From: Halobacillus litoralis
GTDB taxonomy: Bacteria > Bacillota > Bacilli > Bacillales > Halobacillaceae
Length of the DNA: 64,000 bases
Assembly: GCF_020524085.2 (NCBI RefSeq)
Contig: NZ_CP129016.1
Coordinates: forward strand, 2,412,001-2,476,000
Direction: 5' to 3'
The notes below the pieces were generated by a model that did no database searches, had not been told where the DNA came from, and saw only the letters and a program-made list of their open reading frames with translations. A program made the translations under genes and the position numbers. The stretch's first letter is position 1, and each line of letters begins with the position of its first letter. Shown piece after piece: positions 50,065-59,233 of this stretch.

Positions 50065-51050
50065 GTCGTACTCCTTTTATAGTTAAACTTTTCTGTCGTG
50101 CCGCTTAATTGTTTGCGGTGGTGAGGGGTATTCCATACAGAAAGGTCAGGGCCTTTGGGAAGAATCTTTTCCTCGGTGCGCTCAGGGTTGATGGTAATGG
50201 ACAAGTGATAATGTTGTTTGATGGCTTGAAAATCAGTGGTATCACCAAATCCTTCTGTCTGATACAAGTCACGGGCGTACCCCCACAGGTTCGGAAACTC
50301 ACGAATCAGGTTCCGGTTTGTTTTAAATCCGTTATAGTAAGCGACATCGAAACGTGCAAGGGTCGTATAAAGTCTTACATCGGAGTCTGTGATAAAGTCC
50401 CCCAATAGAAAACGGTTCTCTGTCAAATGGTCTTCAAGCTCATCGAGACGTGCAAAAAGTCGATCAAATGCCTGTTCATATGCCTCTTGTGATTGTGCGA
50501 AGCCACATTTGTAGACACCATTGTTGATGTCATGGAAAATGACGTCGCTCCAATGGTCGATATTTTCTCTCAAATGTTCAGGATAAAGGTCAGGAGCACC
50601 TTCTTTATGTAAGGGCGCCCAGGCTGTTTCGAAATCTGTAGTCAAGTTGAAATAATCATTGTTGACGGCTTTTTTCTCATCAATATCGACCATCACGGGT
50701 ACAGTCGGCCGCCCGGTGTAGGATGCATCGGAATTGAAGTAGACTTCACTCACATATTGAATCCCCAGTTCAGGATCTTTGTGATTTTTATCTAAAGAAA
50801 ATTCCCAATCCACACGGTCGATCTGCGGGCGAAGAGGGCTTGCGGCCCCAAGGCTGATGGAGGTATCGAGTCCTAGGATTTTCCGGACAATGACTGCACG
50901 GTGAGCCCATGGACAAGCGGGAGACCAAAGGAGGCGGTATTTGCCGGATTGTATGGGAAGTTCTTCACCAAACGGAGCGGTAAAGCGGTTCGTCTGCCGT
51001 TTGAAGGAACCGTCCTGTTCGATTTCTGCAGGTTTATTTTTAGAACTCAT
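50061..51050 (-). CDS. Glutathionyl-hydroquinone reductase-like (Xi-class GST) protein
   Basis: A 329-residue protein of the Xi-class GST family (E. coli YqjG, yeast ECM4). The catalytic Cys is C46 in WSPACPWAHR, followed by the insert SPLRPQIDRVDWEF and GRPTVPVMVDIDEKKAVNNDY of the thioredoxin-like domain, then an all-helical C-terminal domain (FLLGDFITDSDVRLYTTLARFD). In glutathione users it reduces glutathionyl-hydroquinones. Bacillaceae normally use bacillithiol, so the thiol partner here is an open point. It begins the two-gene operon with the acetyltransferase. Confidence 0.88.
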   Translation of the reverse strand: MSSKNKPAEIEQDGSFKRQTNRFTAPFGEELPIQSGKYRLLWSPACPWAHRAVIVRKILGLDTSISLGAASPLRPQIDRVDWEFSLDKNHKDPELGIQYVSEVYFNSDASYTGRPTVPVMVDIDEKKAVNNDYFNLTTDFETAWAPLHKEGAPDLYPEHLRENIDHWSDVIFHDINNGVYKCGFAQSQEAYEQAFDRLFARLDELEDHLTENRFLLGDFITDSDVRLYTTLARFDVAYYNGFKTNRNLIREFPNLWGYARDLYQTEGFGDTTDFQAIKQHYHLSITINPERTEEKILPKGPDLSVWNTPHHRKQLSGTTEKFNYKRSTT

Positions 51051-51193
51051 TCAACATCCCTCATTTTCAAGAAAATGACTTACCTTTTTTATCGCATGTT
51101 CTTATCCAAGGGTCAATAAAAAAGCATTGGCATTAAAAATTTATAAAAATATAGTGATCCGAACATCATTTCCTTTCGTAAGCTTTGTGAAAC

Positions 51194-51222
51194 GTGAAAG
51201 ATCTCCTTTGAAAAGATATACT
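51194..51222 (+). promoter_or_regulatory. Probable sigma-A promoter of the sigma/anti-sigma operon
   Basis: GTGAAA (51194-51199), 17 bases, TATACT (51217-51222), 33 bases before the sigma-factor ATG. A clear ECF-type autoregulated promoter was not found. Confidence 0.45.
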
Positions 51223-51255
51223 AGAGAGACATGGCATAAGTAAAGGGGAATTTAG

Positions 51256-51820
51256 ATGAGCAAACCCACGGACTATGAGCTATACGAACAAATCCGTAAT
51301 AAAGACAAAGCAGCTCTCGAAACCCTCTACAACCGATATGAGAAATTATTATATTCTTTTGCTTATCGAATGATGAAGGATCAGCAAGCAGCAGAAGAAG
51401 TGATGCAGGATGTTTTCATCAAGTTGTGGAGAGGCAGAGGAGCCGGTCATTATGTGAAGGAGCGGCAAGTTTTCAAGCTGGCTGTTGACGATCACGCGAA
51501 ATGCCTCCATCGACTTGATCAGAAAAAAGAAAGTCCAGGAAGTAGAGTGGGATCCTAGAGATTCGATGAATGAAGAAATGCCTGGTGTCGAAGAGGTCGT
51601 CACAAATAAAGAAGAGCGCGACCAATTGCGTAAAGCCATCGACACTTTACCTGATGAACAACAACGGATGATCTGCCTTTTTTATTTCCAAGGATTATCG
51701 CAACGGGAAATCGCTGAAAGATGTGACATTCCCCTTGGAACAGTCAAAGGACGGGTCCGGCTCGCATTGAAAAAATTGCGAGAGCATTTGGATGAGAAAG
51801 GGGGGACCACCGATGAATGA
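51256..51820 (+). pseudogene. ECF-type RNA polymerase sigma factor with a frameshift
   Basis: Region 2 is in the first frame: ALETLYNRYEKLLYSFAYRMMKDQQAAEEVMQDVFIKLWRG. At about 51459-51460 the coding phase moves by one base, and the rest reads SGKFSSWLLTITRNASIDLIRKKK and then region 4: LRKAIDTLPDEQQRMICLFYFQGLSQREIAERCDIPLGTVKGRVRLALKKLREHL, ending at 51820. Taking one G out near 51459 restores a normal ECF sigma of about 187 residues. The first frame alone would stop at 51558 and lack region 4. The cognate anti-sigma overlaps the end by eight bases. Sequencing error or inactivation are both possible. Confidence 0.82.
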
Positions 51821-52616
51821 CAAACAATGCGAGAATGTCCTTGATTACTTGAATGACCAGTTGACAGAAAAAGAGAAAAAAGAATTCGAAAACCATTTAC
51901 GGGAGTGTCCCGACTGTCAGGAAGAAGTTAAGGAATTGGAAAACCTGATGGGAGATATCCCTGACTATATGAAAGAAACGACACCTCCGGCTGGTATGAG
52001 AGAACGTATCTTAGATGGTGTCTTCAATGATGAAGAAGAACATGAATCTGAAGCGGAAGAAAAACAGACACCGGTCCTCTCACCTAAAAAGCCGAACAAA
52101 TGGAAGGTTTGGGCTGGTGCGCTGGCAGCAGGTCTTCTTTTGTCCGTAGGTGGAAATATATTCGCTGGCCTGCAGCTTCAACAGCTTTCTTCACAAAATG
52201 AAGATCTGGAGTCGAATCTTTCTGACCTTCAAGTGGCTTTATCCGAACTTGAAGATCGTGAAAATGAGGACGGTGATACGGTGACACCAACCAAGCGGAC
52301 GCAGCTTGCATCAACAGGTGAAGCCGGATCCGGAGTTGCAACATTAGTTGATCGGAACATCGGTTCTGAATTGCTTGTCCAAGTGGAAGAACTGAGTCAA
52401 CTCGAAGGGGATCAGGTCTATCAAGTATGGCTGATCCAAGGTGAAAATCCTGAACCAGCAGGTGCTTTTACGACAGATGGTGAAGGTAACGGTGCGGTGA
52501 CTTTCCGAATTGGTGAAGAAAACCAGAAATCATGGGATGCCATAGCCATCACTAAAGAACCACAACCGAATAACCAGCTTCCTGAAGGAGAAGTTGTATT
52601 ACAAGCGGAACTATAG
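51813..52616 (+). CDS. Membrane anti-sigma factor (zinc-binding, RskA-like C-terminus)
   Basis: A 267-residue protein. The N-terminal zinc-binding anti-sigma domain has H28, C32 and C35 in ENHLRECPDCQEEV. A single membrane helix (about residues 96-117, WAGALAAGLLLSVGGNIFAGL) follows, then a short coiled coil (LSSQNEDLESNLSDLQ) and an external RskA-type domain (VYQVWLIQGENPEPAGAFTTDG, WDAIAITKEPQPNNQLP). It would hold the upstream sigma factor at the membrane until a signal leads to its cleavage. ATG 51813 has GGGGGGACC upstream and overlaps the sigma gene. Confidence 0.87.
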   Translation: MNDKQCENVLDYLNDQLTEKEKKEFENHLRECPDCQEEVKELENLMGDIPDYMKETTPPAGMRERILDGVFNDEEEHESEAEEKQTPVLSPKKPNKWKVWAGALAAGLLLSVGGNIFAGLQLQQLSSQNEDLESNLSDLQVALSELEDRENEDGDTVTPTKRTQLASTGEAGSGVATLVDRNIGSELLVQVEELSQLEGDQVYQVWLIQGENPEPAGAFTTDGEGNGAVTFRIGEENQKSWDAIAITKEPQPNNQLPEGEVVLQAEL

Positions 52617-52630
52617 GGAAGGTTTGAAGG

Positions 52631-52659
52631 GATTGGCTCATGGAGCCGATCTCTTTTTT
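52631..52659 (+). terminator. Intrinsic terminator of sigma/anti-sigma operon
   Basis: Stem GATTGGCTC/GAGCCGATC with a three-base loop and T tail. Confidence 0.7.
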
Positions 52660-52670
52660 GTATTAATTTT

Positions 52671-53249
52671 TTATTCAGGCACTCTCGCCCATAAATTCAC
52701 TTGTAACTGAGAAACCGTCATAATTACGGTAGGTTCTTCTTTTACATCAATGGAAAAATGGAACCCGAATTGATCCCCATCTTGATCATTGAATGCAGAG
52801 AAGCCGGAAGGAGAAACCTCATAATCTACACCTTTATACATGGCTTCAGCTTCCGCTTTGAAATGAGAGGTGAAACCTTTGTTAGTCCGAGCATGTTCCA
52901 AACCAGAAACTAATGTCGCCCCATCCGCATCATAACTCCCGCTGGATTTGAAAATGATTTCGTATTCTGAACCATTACGCCTTACTTTTGTTACATAAAT
53001 TTGATTATCACTATCCTCAAAGAGCACTCTTCCTTCGTTACTTTTTAAATCATCTACATTGATTTCTACCGTATACTTTCCCTCTATAGGGAAGGTCTTA
53101 TGATAGTAATCATTCATGTTACTCGTGACATAGCTGATTCCTTTAGAATGCAGTTGGATCCCTTCTACGAAACGGGGGATCACCAGAATGCCGATGGCGA
53201 TGATCATGATGAGAATATACAACGTATTTAACTGAAATATTCTTCTCAT
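52671..53249 (-). CDS. Hypothetical membrane-anchored protein
   Basis: A 192-residue protein: an N-terminal membrane helix (about 9-27, LYILIMIIAIGILVIPRF) and a beta-rich outer domain (YTVEINVDDLKSNEGRVLFED, FGFHFSIDVKEEPTVIMTV). No family recognised. AAGGAGG precedes the start on the minus strand. It is convergent with the sigma/anti-sigma operon. Confidence 0.65.
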   Translation of the reverse strand: MRRIFQLNTLYILIMIIAIGILVIPRFVEGIQLHSKGISYVTSNMNDYYHKTFPIEGKYTVEINVDDLKSNEGRVLFEDSDNQIYVTKVRRNGSEYEIIFKSSGSYDADGATLVSGLEHARTNKGFTSHFKAEAEAMYKGVDYEVSPSGFSAFNDQDGDQFGFHFSIDVKEEPTVIMTVSQLQVNLWARVPE

Positions 53250-53495
53250 GGATTTTCCTCCTTATAAAACCGAATGGGAATCCAGCAAAGTAGAACGTTT
53301 CTTATCTCTTCTGTTAATCCTACCATAAAATGACATTTGTTTTATTTCAAGAAGCTGAGGCGCGTTATGCTTGGACTTATTCAAGTATTCTACTTGAAAA
53401 TTTATATATTTCGACAGCCGTGTTCGACAATGATTGCCTCATCAGCCGGAGTATAATGTTGCCATATCAATGAAGGTGGTCATGGAGGTAAGAGA

Positions 53496-54239
53496 ATGCT
53501 GCTAAAAAAACTTGTATTGGCTCTGGGGATCTTATTGTTGAGTTCCTGTTTGATGACAAATCCGGCAGATGCTGCTGAAAAGGAAGCCATCATTATTAAC
53601 AAAAGCAATAATCAACTGGCATTTTATGAAAATGGGAAACTTCAGAAAGTCTTTCCAGTAGCAACAGGAAGAACGAGAAATTTGACGCCGGAAGGGAAAT
53701 TTATGCTTGTAAATAAAGTCAAGAACAGGCCATGGTATAAAGAAGGAATACCCGGCGGTGATCCAAGAAATCCTCTAGGTGCGAGATGGCTTGGAATCAA
53801 AGTTCCCGGCGACTGGGGACATACTTCAGGGAATGTGTACGGCGTCCATGGGACCAATCAACCCTCTTCCATTGGAACTTATGCATCCAACGGTTGTATT
53901 CGAATGTATAACGAAGATGTTGTATGGCTGTTTGACCGTGCGGATAAAAATATCCCCGTATATATAACCAGTTCTTCCTTATCATTTACGGCATTAGCGC
54001 AAAATTATGGAGTGGGATCCAGCAAAGCAGTTGCAGGATATGAATTCTTCAATGAGACGTTAAGGTATGGCAGTAGAGGAGATTCAGTGGCCATTCTTCA
54101 GAGAAAACTCGGAATAACTGCTGATGGAATGTTTGGTCCGCAAACCTTAAAAGCTGTTAAGAAGTTTCAAACATCCAAAGGATTAGTAGCGGATGGTATG
54201 GTTGGTCCAAAAACAAGAAAAGCATTATTTAATAAATAG
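53496..54239 (+). CDS. Secreted L,D-transpeptidase with peptidoglycan-binding domain
   Basis: A 247-residue wall enzyme: signal peptide (about 1-26, ending ADA), a YkuD domain and a C-terminal PG_binding_1 repeat. The catalytic motif is GVHGTNQPSSIGTYASNGCIRM (H118, C134, R136). The C-terminal part has LRYGSRGDSVAILQRKL and GPQTLKAVKKFQ, the usual three-helix fold. It would make 3-3 cross-links or attach proteins in the wall, often in spores in Bacilli. GGAGGT precedes the ATG. Confidence 0.92.
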   Translation: MLLKKLVLALGILLLSSCLMTNPADAAEKEAIIINKSNNQLAFYENGKLQKVFPVATGRTRNLTPEGKFMLVNKVKNRPWYKEGIPGGDPRNPLGARWLGIKVPGDWGHTSGNVYGVHGTNQPSSIGTYASNGCIRMYNEDVVWLFDRADKNIPVYITSSSLSFTALAQNYGVGSSKAVAGYEFFNETLRYGSRGDSVAILQRKLGITADGMFGPQTLKAVKKFQTSKGLVADGMVGPKTRKALFNK

Positions 54240-54323
54240 GTGAAAGAGTCCTTTAAGTTGAGAGCATCATAGACATCCGTGCGAGAAACTATTTTCTTTC
54301 ATAAAATTTCCACTACCCTTTTT

Positions 54324-54362
54324 AGAAGCTGAACATTCCTTAGAATGTTCAGCTTCTTTTTT
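54324..54362 (+). terminator. Intrinsic terminator
   Basis: Perfect stem AGAAGCTGAACATTC and its complement with CTTA loop, T tail. About 85 bases after the transpeptidase stop. Confidence 0.8.
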
Positions 54363-54468
54363 ATGCACAGAGAACTTTTTTATTGAATGCTCAAGTAGGA
54401 ACTCAGCTCCTTTTATTTTTTATGTAACTTTTCCATATTATGGTCGTCTTATAGTAGAGGGGGGATAG

Positions 54469-54772
54469 ATGAGGAGAATCTTAGTGGTATCCGGCCTTCT
54501 ATTATGCGCGCCATTGTTCCAAATGTCACAACAGCTGGAAGGAGTATCCCTGTTGACAGAAGGCTCCTATGGTTGGCATTGGATTTTAAAAGCTGAATGT
54601 GAAGATAAAGTTTCTCAGATCCCAAAGAGATGGGGAAACAATATGAACCGATCGAAGCAGCACTAATCAAGGAATAAGCGGGTATTTTTATAAAGCATTT
54701 AAACAGGAAATGAAATTGGAACTATGGGTGGAAGATGGATTGGTTGAGACCGTTGATCATAAGAGCCAATGA
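54469..54772 (+). pseudogene. Hypothetical secreted protein, frame broken at least twice
   Basis: ATG 54469 with GAGGGGGGA opens a signal-peptide-like sequence (MRRILVVSGLLLCAPLFQMS) and YGWHWILKAECEDKV. Near a TTT run at 54611-54613 the protein-like sequence changes phase to SDPKEMGKQYEPIEAALIKE and near 54675 again to GYFYKAFKQEMKLELWVEDG, ending at TGA 54770-54772. One intact protein of about 100 residues would result from two single-base changes. The first frame alone gives 65 residues. Family unknown. Confidence 0.5.
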
Positions 54773-54876
54773 GTTATGACTCCACGCCAAAAATGAGTTT
54801 ATGGCTACTACATGCAGGCTCAGTGGAAGGAGACGGCCTTTACGCTTTCTCAATAGTAGTAAAATAGGAAGGGGAG

Positions 54877-55377
54877 ATGGATTTGTTATCTACTGACCGG
54901 ACAGTGATGAAAGAGATTCAAAGCATGGATTATGAAGAGGTCAAAGAACTTTACTTGAATCCATTGGTTAGGAAGTACCTTGGAGGTCCGCGGGAAGAAG
55001 ATGGTTTGGATGCGCTCTTGGATGGGATGCAGACATCAGGTGTAAACTCTCTCTATTTAGTGGTTCGTGAAAAAGGATCCAATCATTTTATTGGGTTCGT
55101 ATCTCTTGACCCTCATCATGACGGGGATAGTATAGAGATTTCCTATCAATTCCTGCCTCATTGGTGGGGGAAAGGATATGGTTCTGAAATTGTGAGAGAA
55201 GTCGTAGACTATGCTTTTAGTGAGCTGAAACTCCAAAAAATTACCGCTGAAACGCAGATGGCCAATGTGTATTCTTGCAGGCTTTTAGAAAGAACAGGGA
55301 TGGAATTGGATAAGACCCTCATTCGCTTTGGTGAAACACAATGTTTATACTCTTTAAGTCGAAGTGAACGGCGTTGA
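54877..55377 (+). CDS. GNAT-family N-acetyltransferase (RimJ/RimL type)
   Basis: A 166-residue acetyltransferase. The pattern EISYQFLPHWWGKGYGSEIVREVVDYAF (acetyl-CoA binding) and LQKITAETQMANVYSCRLLERTGMELD is typical for the group acetylating ribosomal proteins or small molecules. AGGAAGGGGAG precedes the ATG. It is probably co-transcribed with the following lipoprotein gene. Confidence 0.85.
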   Translation: MDLLSTDRTVMKEIQSMDYEEVKELYLNPLVRKYLGGPREEDGLDALLDGMQTSGVNSLYLVVREKGSNHFIGFVSLDPHHDGDSIEISYQFLPHWWGKGYGSEIVREVVDYAFSELKLQKITAETQMANVYSCRLLERTGMELDKTLIRFGETQCLYSLSRSERR

Positions 55378-55455
55378 TCTACATAGACTTTTCAACGATG
55401 GTGGACGAAGTAAATCATGGCACCATATGAGTTGATAAAAGAAAGGGATGACAAA

Positions 55456-56154
55456 ATGAAGAGTTCTAAAAAGCGTTTATACACCCATCTGATTTTACTC
55501 TTCATTCTATTGATGACTGTTGGATGTCAAGATATAGAGGGTAAAGAAACAACATTAACTACTAGTGATGACGAGTCTGGTGTGGACCAACAAACAGAGA
55601 CAGAGTCAACGATAAATGAAAGTGATCAAGCAAAGTCCACGGAAGAAAAGGGTGCATCTTCAAAAGGATCCGGGGAAGACGACTCAAATGCTGCCACCTC
55701 AAGTGATGAGAATTCTAAACAACCACCAGAGGAGAAAATGGTAGATTTGAGTTCCTACACATCCAGTGAAATAGAATGGGCAAGAGTTTGGCATCAACTA
55801 GCTCCAAACCAACAGATTGACACGATGTATGTGAAAAAAATTCCCGCTGGTAGTCTAATTAACCCTAATCACGAAGAGAGTGCTGTCTATCCTGAGGATG
55901 TGATTCAGTTGGAAGGGACTCGCTTAGTCGATGGAGCCGTCACTTATAGTGGTAACGGGGATGGTACCGTGAATGTCTATAATGTACCCGCCCGGTGGAA
56001 TGAGAAGCTGACTGGGGAAGTGGACAAAGAGGAGATTAAAGAAGTCACGGAAGATGTGATCAAAAGCACCAAGCAAGTGAAGATCGAGCCTTTTTCCAAT
56101 GAGGACATCGTAGAGTTGATCAAAAAGATACAAACGGTCCATCCAGGACAGTGA
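55456..56154 (+). CDS. Hypothetical lipoprotein
   Basis: A 232-residue protein: a signal sequence with a probable lipobox LMTVGCQD (Cys near residue 24), then an extended, Ser/Glu/Asp/Thr-rich stretch of about 80 residues without hydrophobic core, then a folded C-terminal domain (SSEIEWARVWHQL, VTYSGNGDGTVNVYNVPARW). AAAGGGATG lies before ATG 55456; an in-frame ATG 39 bases earlier has no box. Family unknown. Confidence 0.7.
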   Translation: MKSSKKRLYTHLILLFILLMTVGCQDIEGKETTLTTSDDESGVDQQTETESTINESDQAKSTEEKGASSKGSGEDDSNAATSSDENSKQPPEEKMVDLSSYTSSEIEWARVWHQLAPNQQIDTMYVKKIPAGSLINPNHEESAVYPEDVIQLEGTRLVDGAVTYSGNGDGTVNVYNVPARWNEKLTGEVDKEEIKEVTEDVIKSTKQVKIEPFSNEDIVELIKKIQTVHPGQ

Positions 56155-56196
56155 TAAGGATCAGGATAGGGAGAACATAAATAGAAAGGGGATCTC

Positions 56197-56400
56197 ATGC
56201 TGTTTGAAAATGATGATCTAATCGTCAGGCAACTAGTTAGAGAAGATCATGATGTACTAGCAAAGTGGCTTTCAGACCCTCGTGTACTTGAATATTATGA
56301 AGGGAGAGATCAGTCTTTAAACCTGAGTAGGGTGGAGAGTGAATTTATCTCCTCCGGGGATGAAAAGACTCAATGCCTTGTCCTTTATAAAGGTGTGTGA
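56197..56400 (+). pseudogene. Truncated aminoglycoside-acetyltransferase-like GNAT gene
   Basis: A 67-residue frame starting MLFENDDLIVRQLVREDHD, with LAKWLSDPRVLEYYEGRDQ, the N-terminus of AAC(6')-like acetyltransferases. The acetyl-CoA-binding half is absent, and no continuation is seen in the next 100 bases in any plus frame. AAGGGG precedes the ATG. Probably a remnant. Confidence 0.6.
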
Positions 56401-56457
56401 AAGAAGATAAGAATCGTGCATCGAGCATATCTTTTATCAAACGTTCTAGAATCGGAA

Positions 56458-56490
56458 CTAAAAGAGGCAGGCTCCTTGGAGTCTGCCCCT
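56458..56490 (-). terminator. Terminator of the alkylsulfatase gene
   Basis: Minus-strand stem GGCAGACTCC/GGAGCCTGCC with a short loop and TCTTTT tail, 20 bases after the stop. Confidence 0.6.
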
Positions 56491-56507
56491 ATTTCTTGTA
56501 TTAATAT

Positions 56508-58466
56508 CTAAAAATCACTGATTCTTTTTCTATCCAAAGGTGTCATGATAGGGAAGTCTATGTCAATTTGATCTAGAGCCCATAAAAACTGATGCCATTT
56601 CTGGATGTCTCCAATGACTTTGATGGAAGAAGGAGAAGGACGGTTGTTGGTGGTGGCTAACTCATATAAAGTTTCTTTACTCATAATGACCTTCACTTGA
56701 TCCTCGTCTAATTCATTAGATAAGTAACGAAAGATGCCTCGTTTAATCTCAGTTAAAGCTTTCTCCTTTCGATCAGGAATAATGAAGTTTAATTTGAAAT
56801 CATAGTTACCAGCGATCAACCCGTTTATCCGTATACTTAACATGTTCAACACTTGTTCCAGTGACATGATATCCAGAACTTCTGTTGTGATGGTGGACTG
56901 CTGTATCGGAATAATTCCATAACGCAGTTCTTGTGCCCCCATCAAATACTCGTTACGCCATGGACCAGATTCAGCGATGTAGCCAAGCTGCTCCAAAGCG
57001 TCCGCACAAAGGTATTTGGCTTTCTTATTGGATGGGTTTGCAAAGATGACGTGCTTAGTGACTTCAGCAACCCATTGGTAATCGCCTTCTCTAAAGCTTT
57101 CTTTAGCTTTTTTGATAACTTCATCCTCTCCACCCATAAAATCCACATATTTCTTTGAGGACTCTTCCGGGAAGAGTTTGTTCAAATCAACTGGGTTTCC
57201 GTTATACCACCCCATATACTTCTGGTACACGGCTTTTGAGTTATGGTTGACCGTTCCGTAAAAAGAGCTGTTAAACCACTCGTCTCTTAAACTTTCAGGA
57301 AAAGTTACCATTCTTCCTACTTGATCGATGGTGTATCCCTGATTGATCAACCTTAGTGTCTGATCATTAATATACTGGTACATGTCCCGCTGTTTTTCCA
57401 TATAATCGATGCAGTATTCTTTTCCGTGCCTTGGCCAATTATGCACTTCAAAAACAGATGTCATATTGTCTCCGAACAGCTCAATTGCCTGTTGGATGTA
57501 TTTAGCCCAGGCGACGGGATCCCGGACTTCAGCTCCGCGTAATGTATAAATGTTATGAAGCGAAGCTGTACAGTTCTCCGCAATACAAAGGCTCTTTTCT
57601 TCAGGGATATAGGTGTTCATTTCAGCCGGTGCTTCTGTATCCGGGGTGATTTGGAATTGCACTCTTACACCATCGATGACTTTCTCGACATAGGGTTCAT
57701 CCTTGAGAGGTGAAATTTCTTCAGCTGAATTAACTAAAGTCACAACGCCAGTGGACACATACTTTCCGATCCCACTGTCTACTTGACCTTTTTCGCCACG
57801 GGGAAGCACCTCACCATACATGTAAAATCCTCGCCTCGACATGGCAACACCTGCGGTCACATTCTCTTCCAAAGCGGCACTCAAAAATCCGCTTGGTGCG
57901 TAGATCTTCACATCATCTGTCGTTCCGCTATTGAGGACGCCATCCACACCGCCATAATGATCGACGTGTGAATGAGAAAAGATGATCGCACTAACCGGGA
58001 ATTTGCCAAAATAGCTGTCGATCAATTCAAAAGCGGCTTCTGCTGTTTCTCTGCTGGTAAGACAGTCGATAACAATCCATCCTGTCTTTCCACGAATGAT
58101 ACTCAAATTAGCAAGGTCATATCCTCTGACCTGGTAAATGTTTTCTGTCACTTGAAATAGGCCAGCATTTAAATTCAGTTTTCCCTGGTACCATAGTTTC
58201 GGGTTTACGGATGGAGGGAGTTTGTCTTTCAGTAGGAATTCATAGCGTTTTAAATTCCAAACAGGAAGGAGCGAATCGTCTGGTTTGATCACGGGGAGAG
58301 AAACGCTTTTCAGCACATTTCGTGTGGCCCACTCCTGTTCAATCTTCAGTCTTTCCCAGGGCAGGTTCTTTTTTATCAATTCGTTGATTTTTTGGGTCTT
58401 CTTCGTGGCATCTTTGCGTAAAGGGGTCAATTCTGCCTCCATCTGCTCCTTATCGTTTTGTTCCAT
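56508..58466 (-). CDS. Linear primary-alkylsulfatase (SdsA1/BDS1-type)
   Basis: A 652-residue metallo-beta-lactamase-fold sulfatase that splits sulfate from primary alkyl sulfates such as dodecyl sulfate. The binuclear zinc motif is SHSHVDHYGG (H165, H167, D169, H170). The family insert APAEMNTYIPEEKSLCIAENCTASLHNIYTLRG is present, the middle dimerisation domain follows, and the last 120 residues form an SCP-2-like domain (LNMLSIRINGLIAGNYDFKLNF). No signal peptide is visible, unlike in secreted SdsA1, so it seems cytoplasmic. A GGAGGTG box precedes the ATG on the minus strand. Alkylsulfatases of this size are better known from Proteobacteria, so transfer is possible. Confidence 0.92.
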   Translation of the reverse strand: MEQNDKEQMEAELTPLRKDATKKTQKINELIKKNLPWERLKIEQEWATRNVLKSVSLPVIKPDDSLLPVWNLKRYEFLLKDKLPPSVNPKLWYQGKLNLNAGLFQVTENIYQVRGYDLANLSIIRGKTGWIVIDCLTSRETAEAAFELIDSYFGKFPVSAIIFSHSHVDHYGGVDGVLNSGTTDDVKIYAPSGFLSAALEENVTAGVAMSRRGFYMYGEVLPRGEKGQVDSGIGKYVSTGVVTLVNSAEEISPLKDEPYVEKVIDGVRVQFQITPDTEAPAEMNTYIPEEKSLCIAENCTASLHNIYTLRGAEVRDPVAWAKYIQQAIELFGDNMTSVFEVHNWPRHGKEYCIDYMEKQRDMYQYINDQTLRLINQGYTIDQVGRMVTFPESLRDEWFNSSFYGTVNHNSKAVYQKYMGWYNGNPVDLNKLFPEESSKKYVDFMGGEDEVIKKAKESFREGDYQWVAEVTKHVIFANPSNKKAKYLCADALEQLGYIAESGPWRNEYLMGAQELRYGIIPIQQSTITTEVLDIMSLEQVLNMLSIRINGLIAGNYDFKLNFIIPDRKEKALTEIKRGIFRYLSNELDEDQVKVIMSKETLYELATTNNRPSPSSIKVIGDIQKWHQFLWALDQIDIDFPIMTPLDRKRISDF

Positions 58467-58714
58467 GAGATGTCACCTCCATGAACTATCGTATTCAGGT
58501 GAAAATCCCTTCATACATGGGGAAGGTTACAAAACATGAGATGGGAGGTTCCTGACTAACCACTAGCTCTTGTTCGAAAGTGGAAAAGTACAGTTTCATC
58601 CCGATTTGAAGAAACAAGGTTTCGTCAAATCGGGAGAACTATTGGCTATAAAACTATAAAAATTGTTAAGGATTTTGAATGGGAGTTTACCTTATGAAGT
58701 ATAGTCTGGATAAC

Positions 58715-58900
58715 CTAGACATTACTGCTTTCTTCTCCTTGTTCTTGATTCTCTTTCTGTAGTTCTATCTTTTTCTCTTCCAGCTCCAGCTTTTTTTCTT
58801 CAAGATCTAACTTCTTCTTTTTCAAATCAAAATGGATGACAAAATATAAGAAAATAAAAGTCATTCCTACAATGACTGAAATAAATAAAAACAGGTCCAA
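58715..58900 (-). CDS. Small membrane protein with coiled-coil tail
   Basis: A 61-residue protein: one helix (LFLFISVIVGMTFIFLYFVI) then a strongly heptad-like, Lys/Glu/Leu-rich tail (KKKKLDLEEKKLELEEKKIE). TTG start with AGGAGGAGATAAGT before it on the minus strand. The tail repeats LEEKKLE and related units. No family recognised; it is 248 bases upstream of the alkylsulfatase gene. Confidence 0.6.
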   Translation of the reverse strand: MDLFLFISVIVGMTFIFLYFVIHFDLKKKKLDLEEKKLELEEKKIELQKENQEQGEESSNV

Positions 58901-59233
58901 ACTTATCTCCTCCTAGATAAAAAGATTTCACAGAATCGAGCTTGTAACTTCACTTCATAAAATATACGTAAGAGTCTTTGTATCATATTCATTGTATTCA
59001 AGGAAACCTTTCCGTTAGTTGAATGGGGAACTGTAAGCTTCAAAAGTCGGCGGTAGCCGTCCACTTGAAGATGAAGGAGGGATTGAATCTATAAAATTCC
59101 TTCCCAAACGCTAATCATCCACTTTAACACAGTCTGCATTTAAGAGCGAAAGCAAATGTAGCATCTTCCTATAAGAGGTTGAACTTGCTATATTCATAAT
59201 ATGAAAGAAAAAATAACGGAGAGGAAAGGTTTT
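58901..59233. other. Divergent intergenic region (333 bases)
   Basis: Spacer between the small coiled-coil gene (minus) and the Crp/Fnr regulator (plus). AT-rich stretches could hold both promoters, but no clear operator or RNA gene is visible. GAGAGGAAAGG at about 59220-59230 is the regulator's ribosome binding site. Confidence 0.5.
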
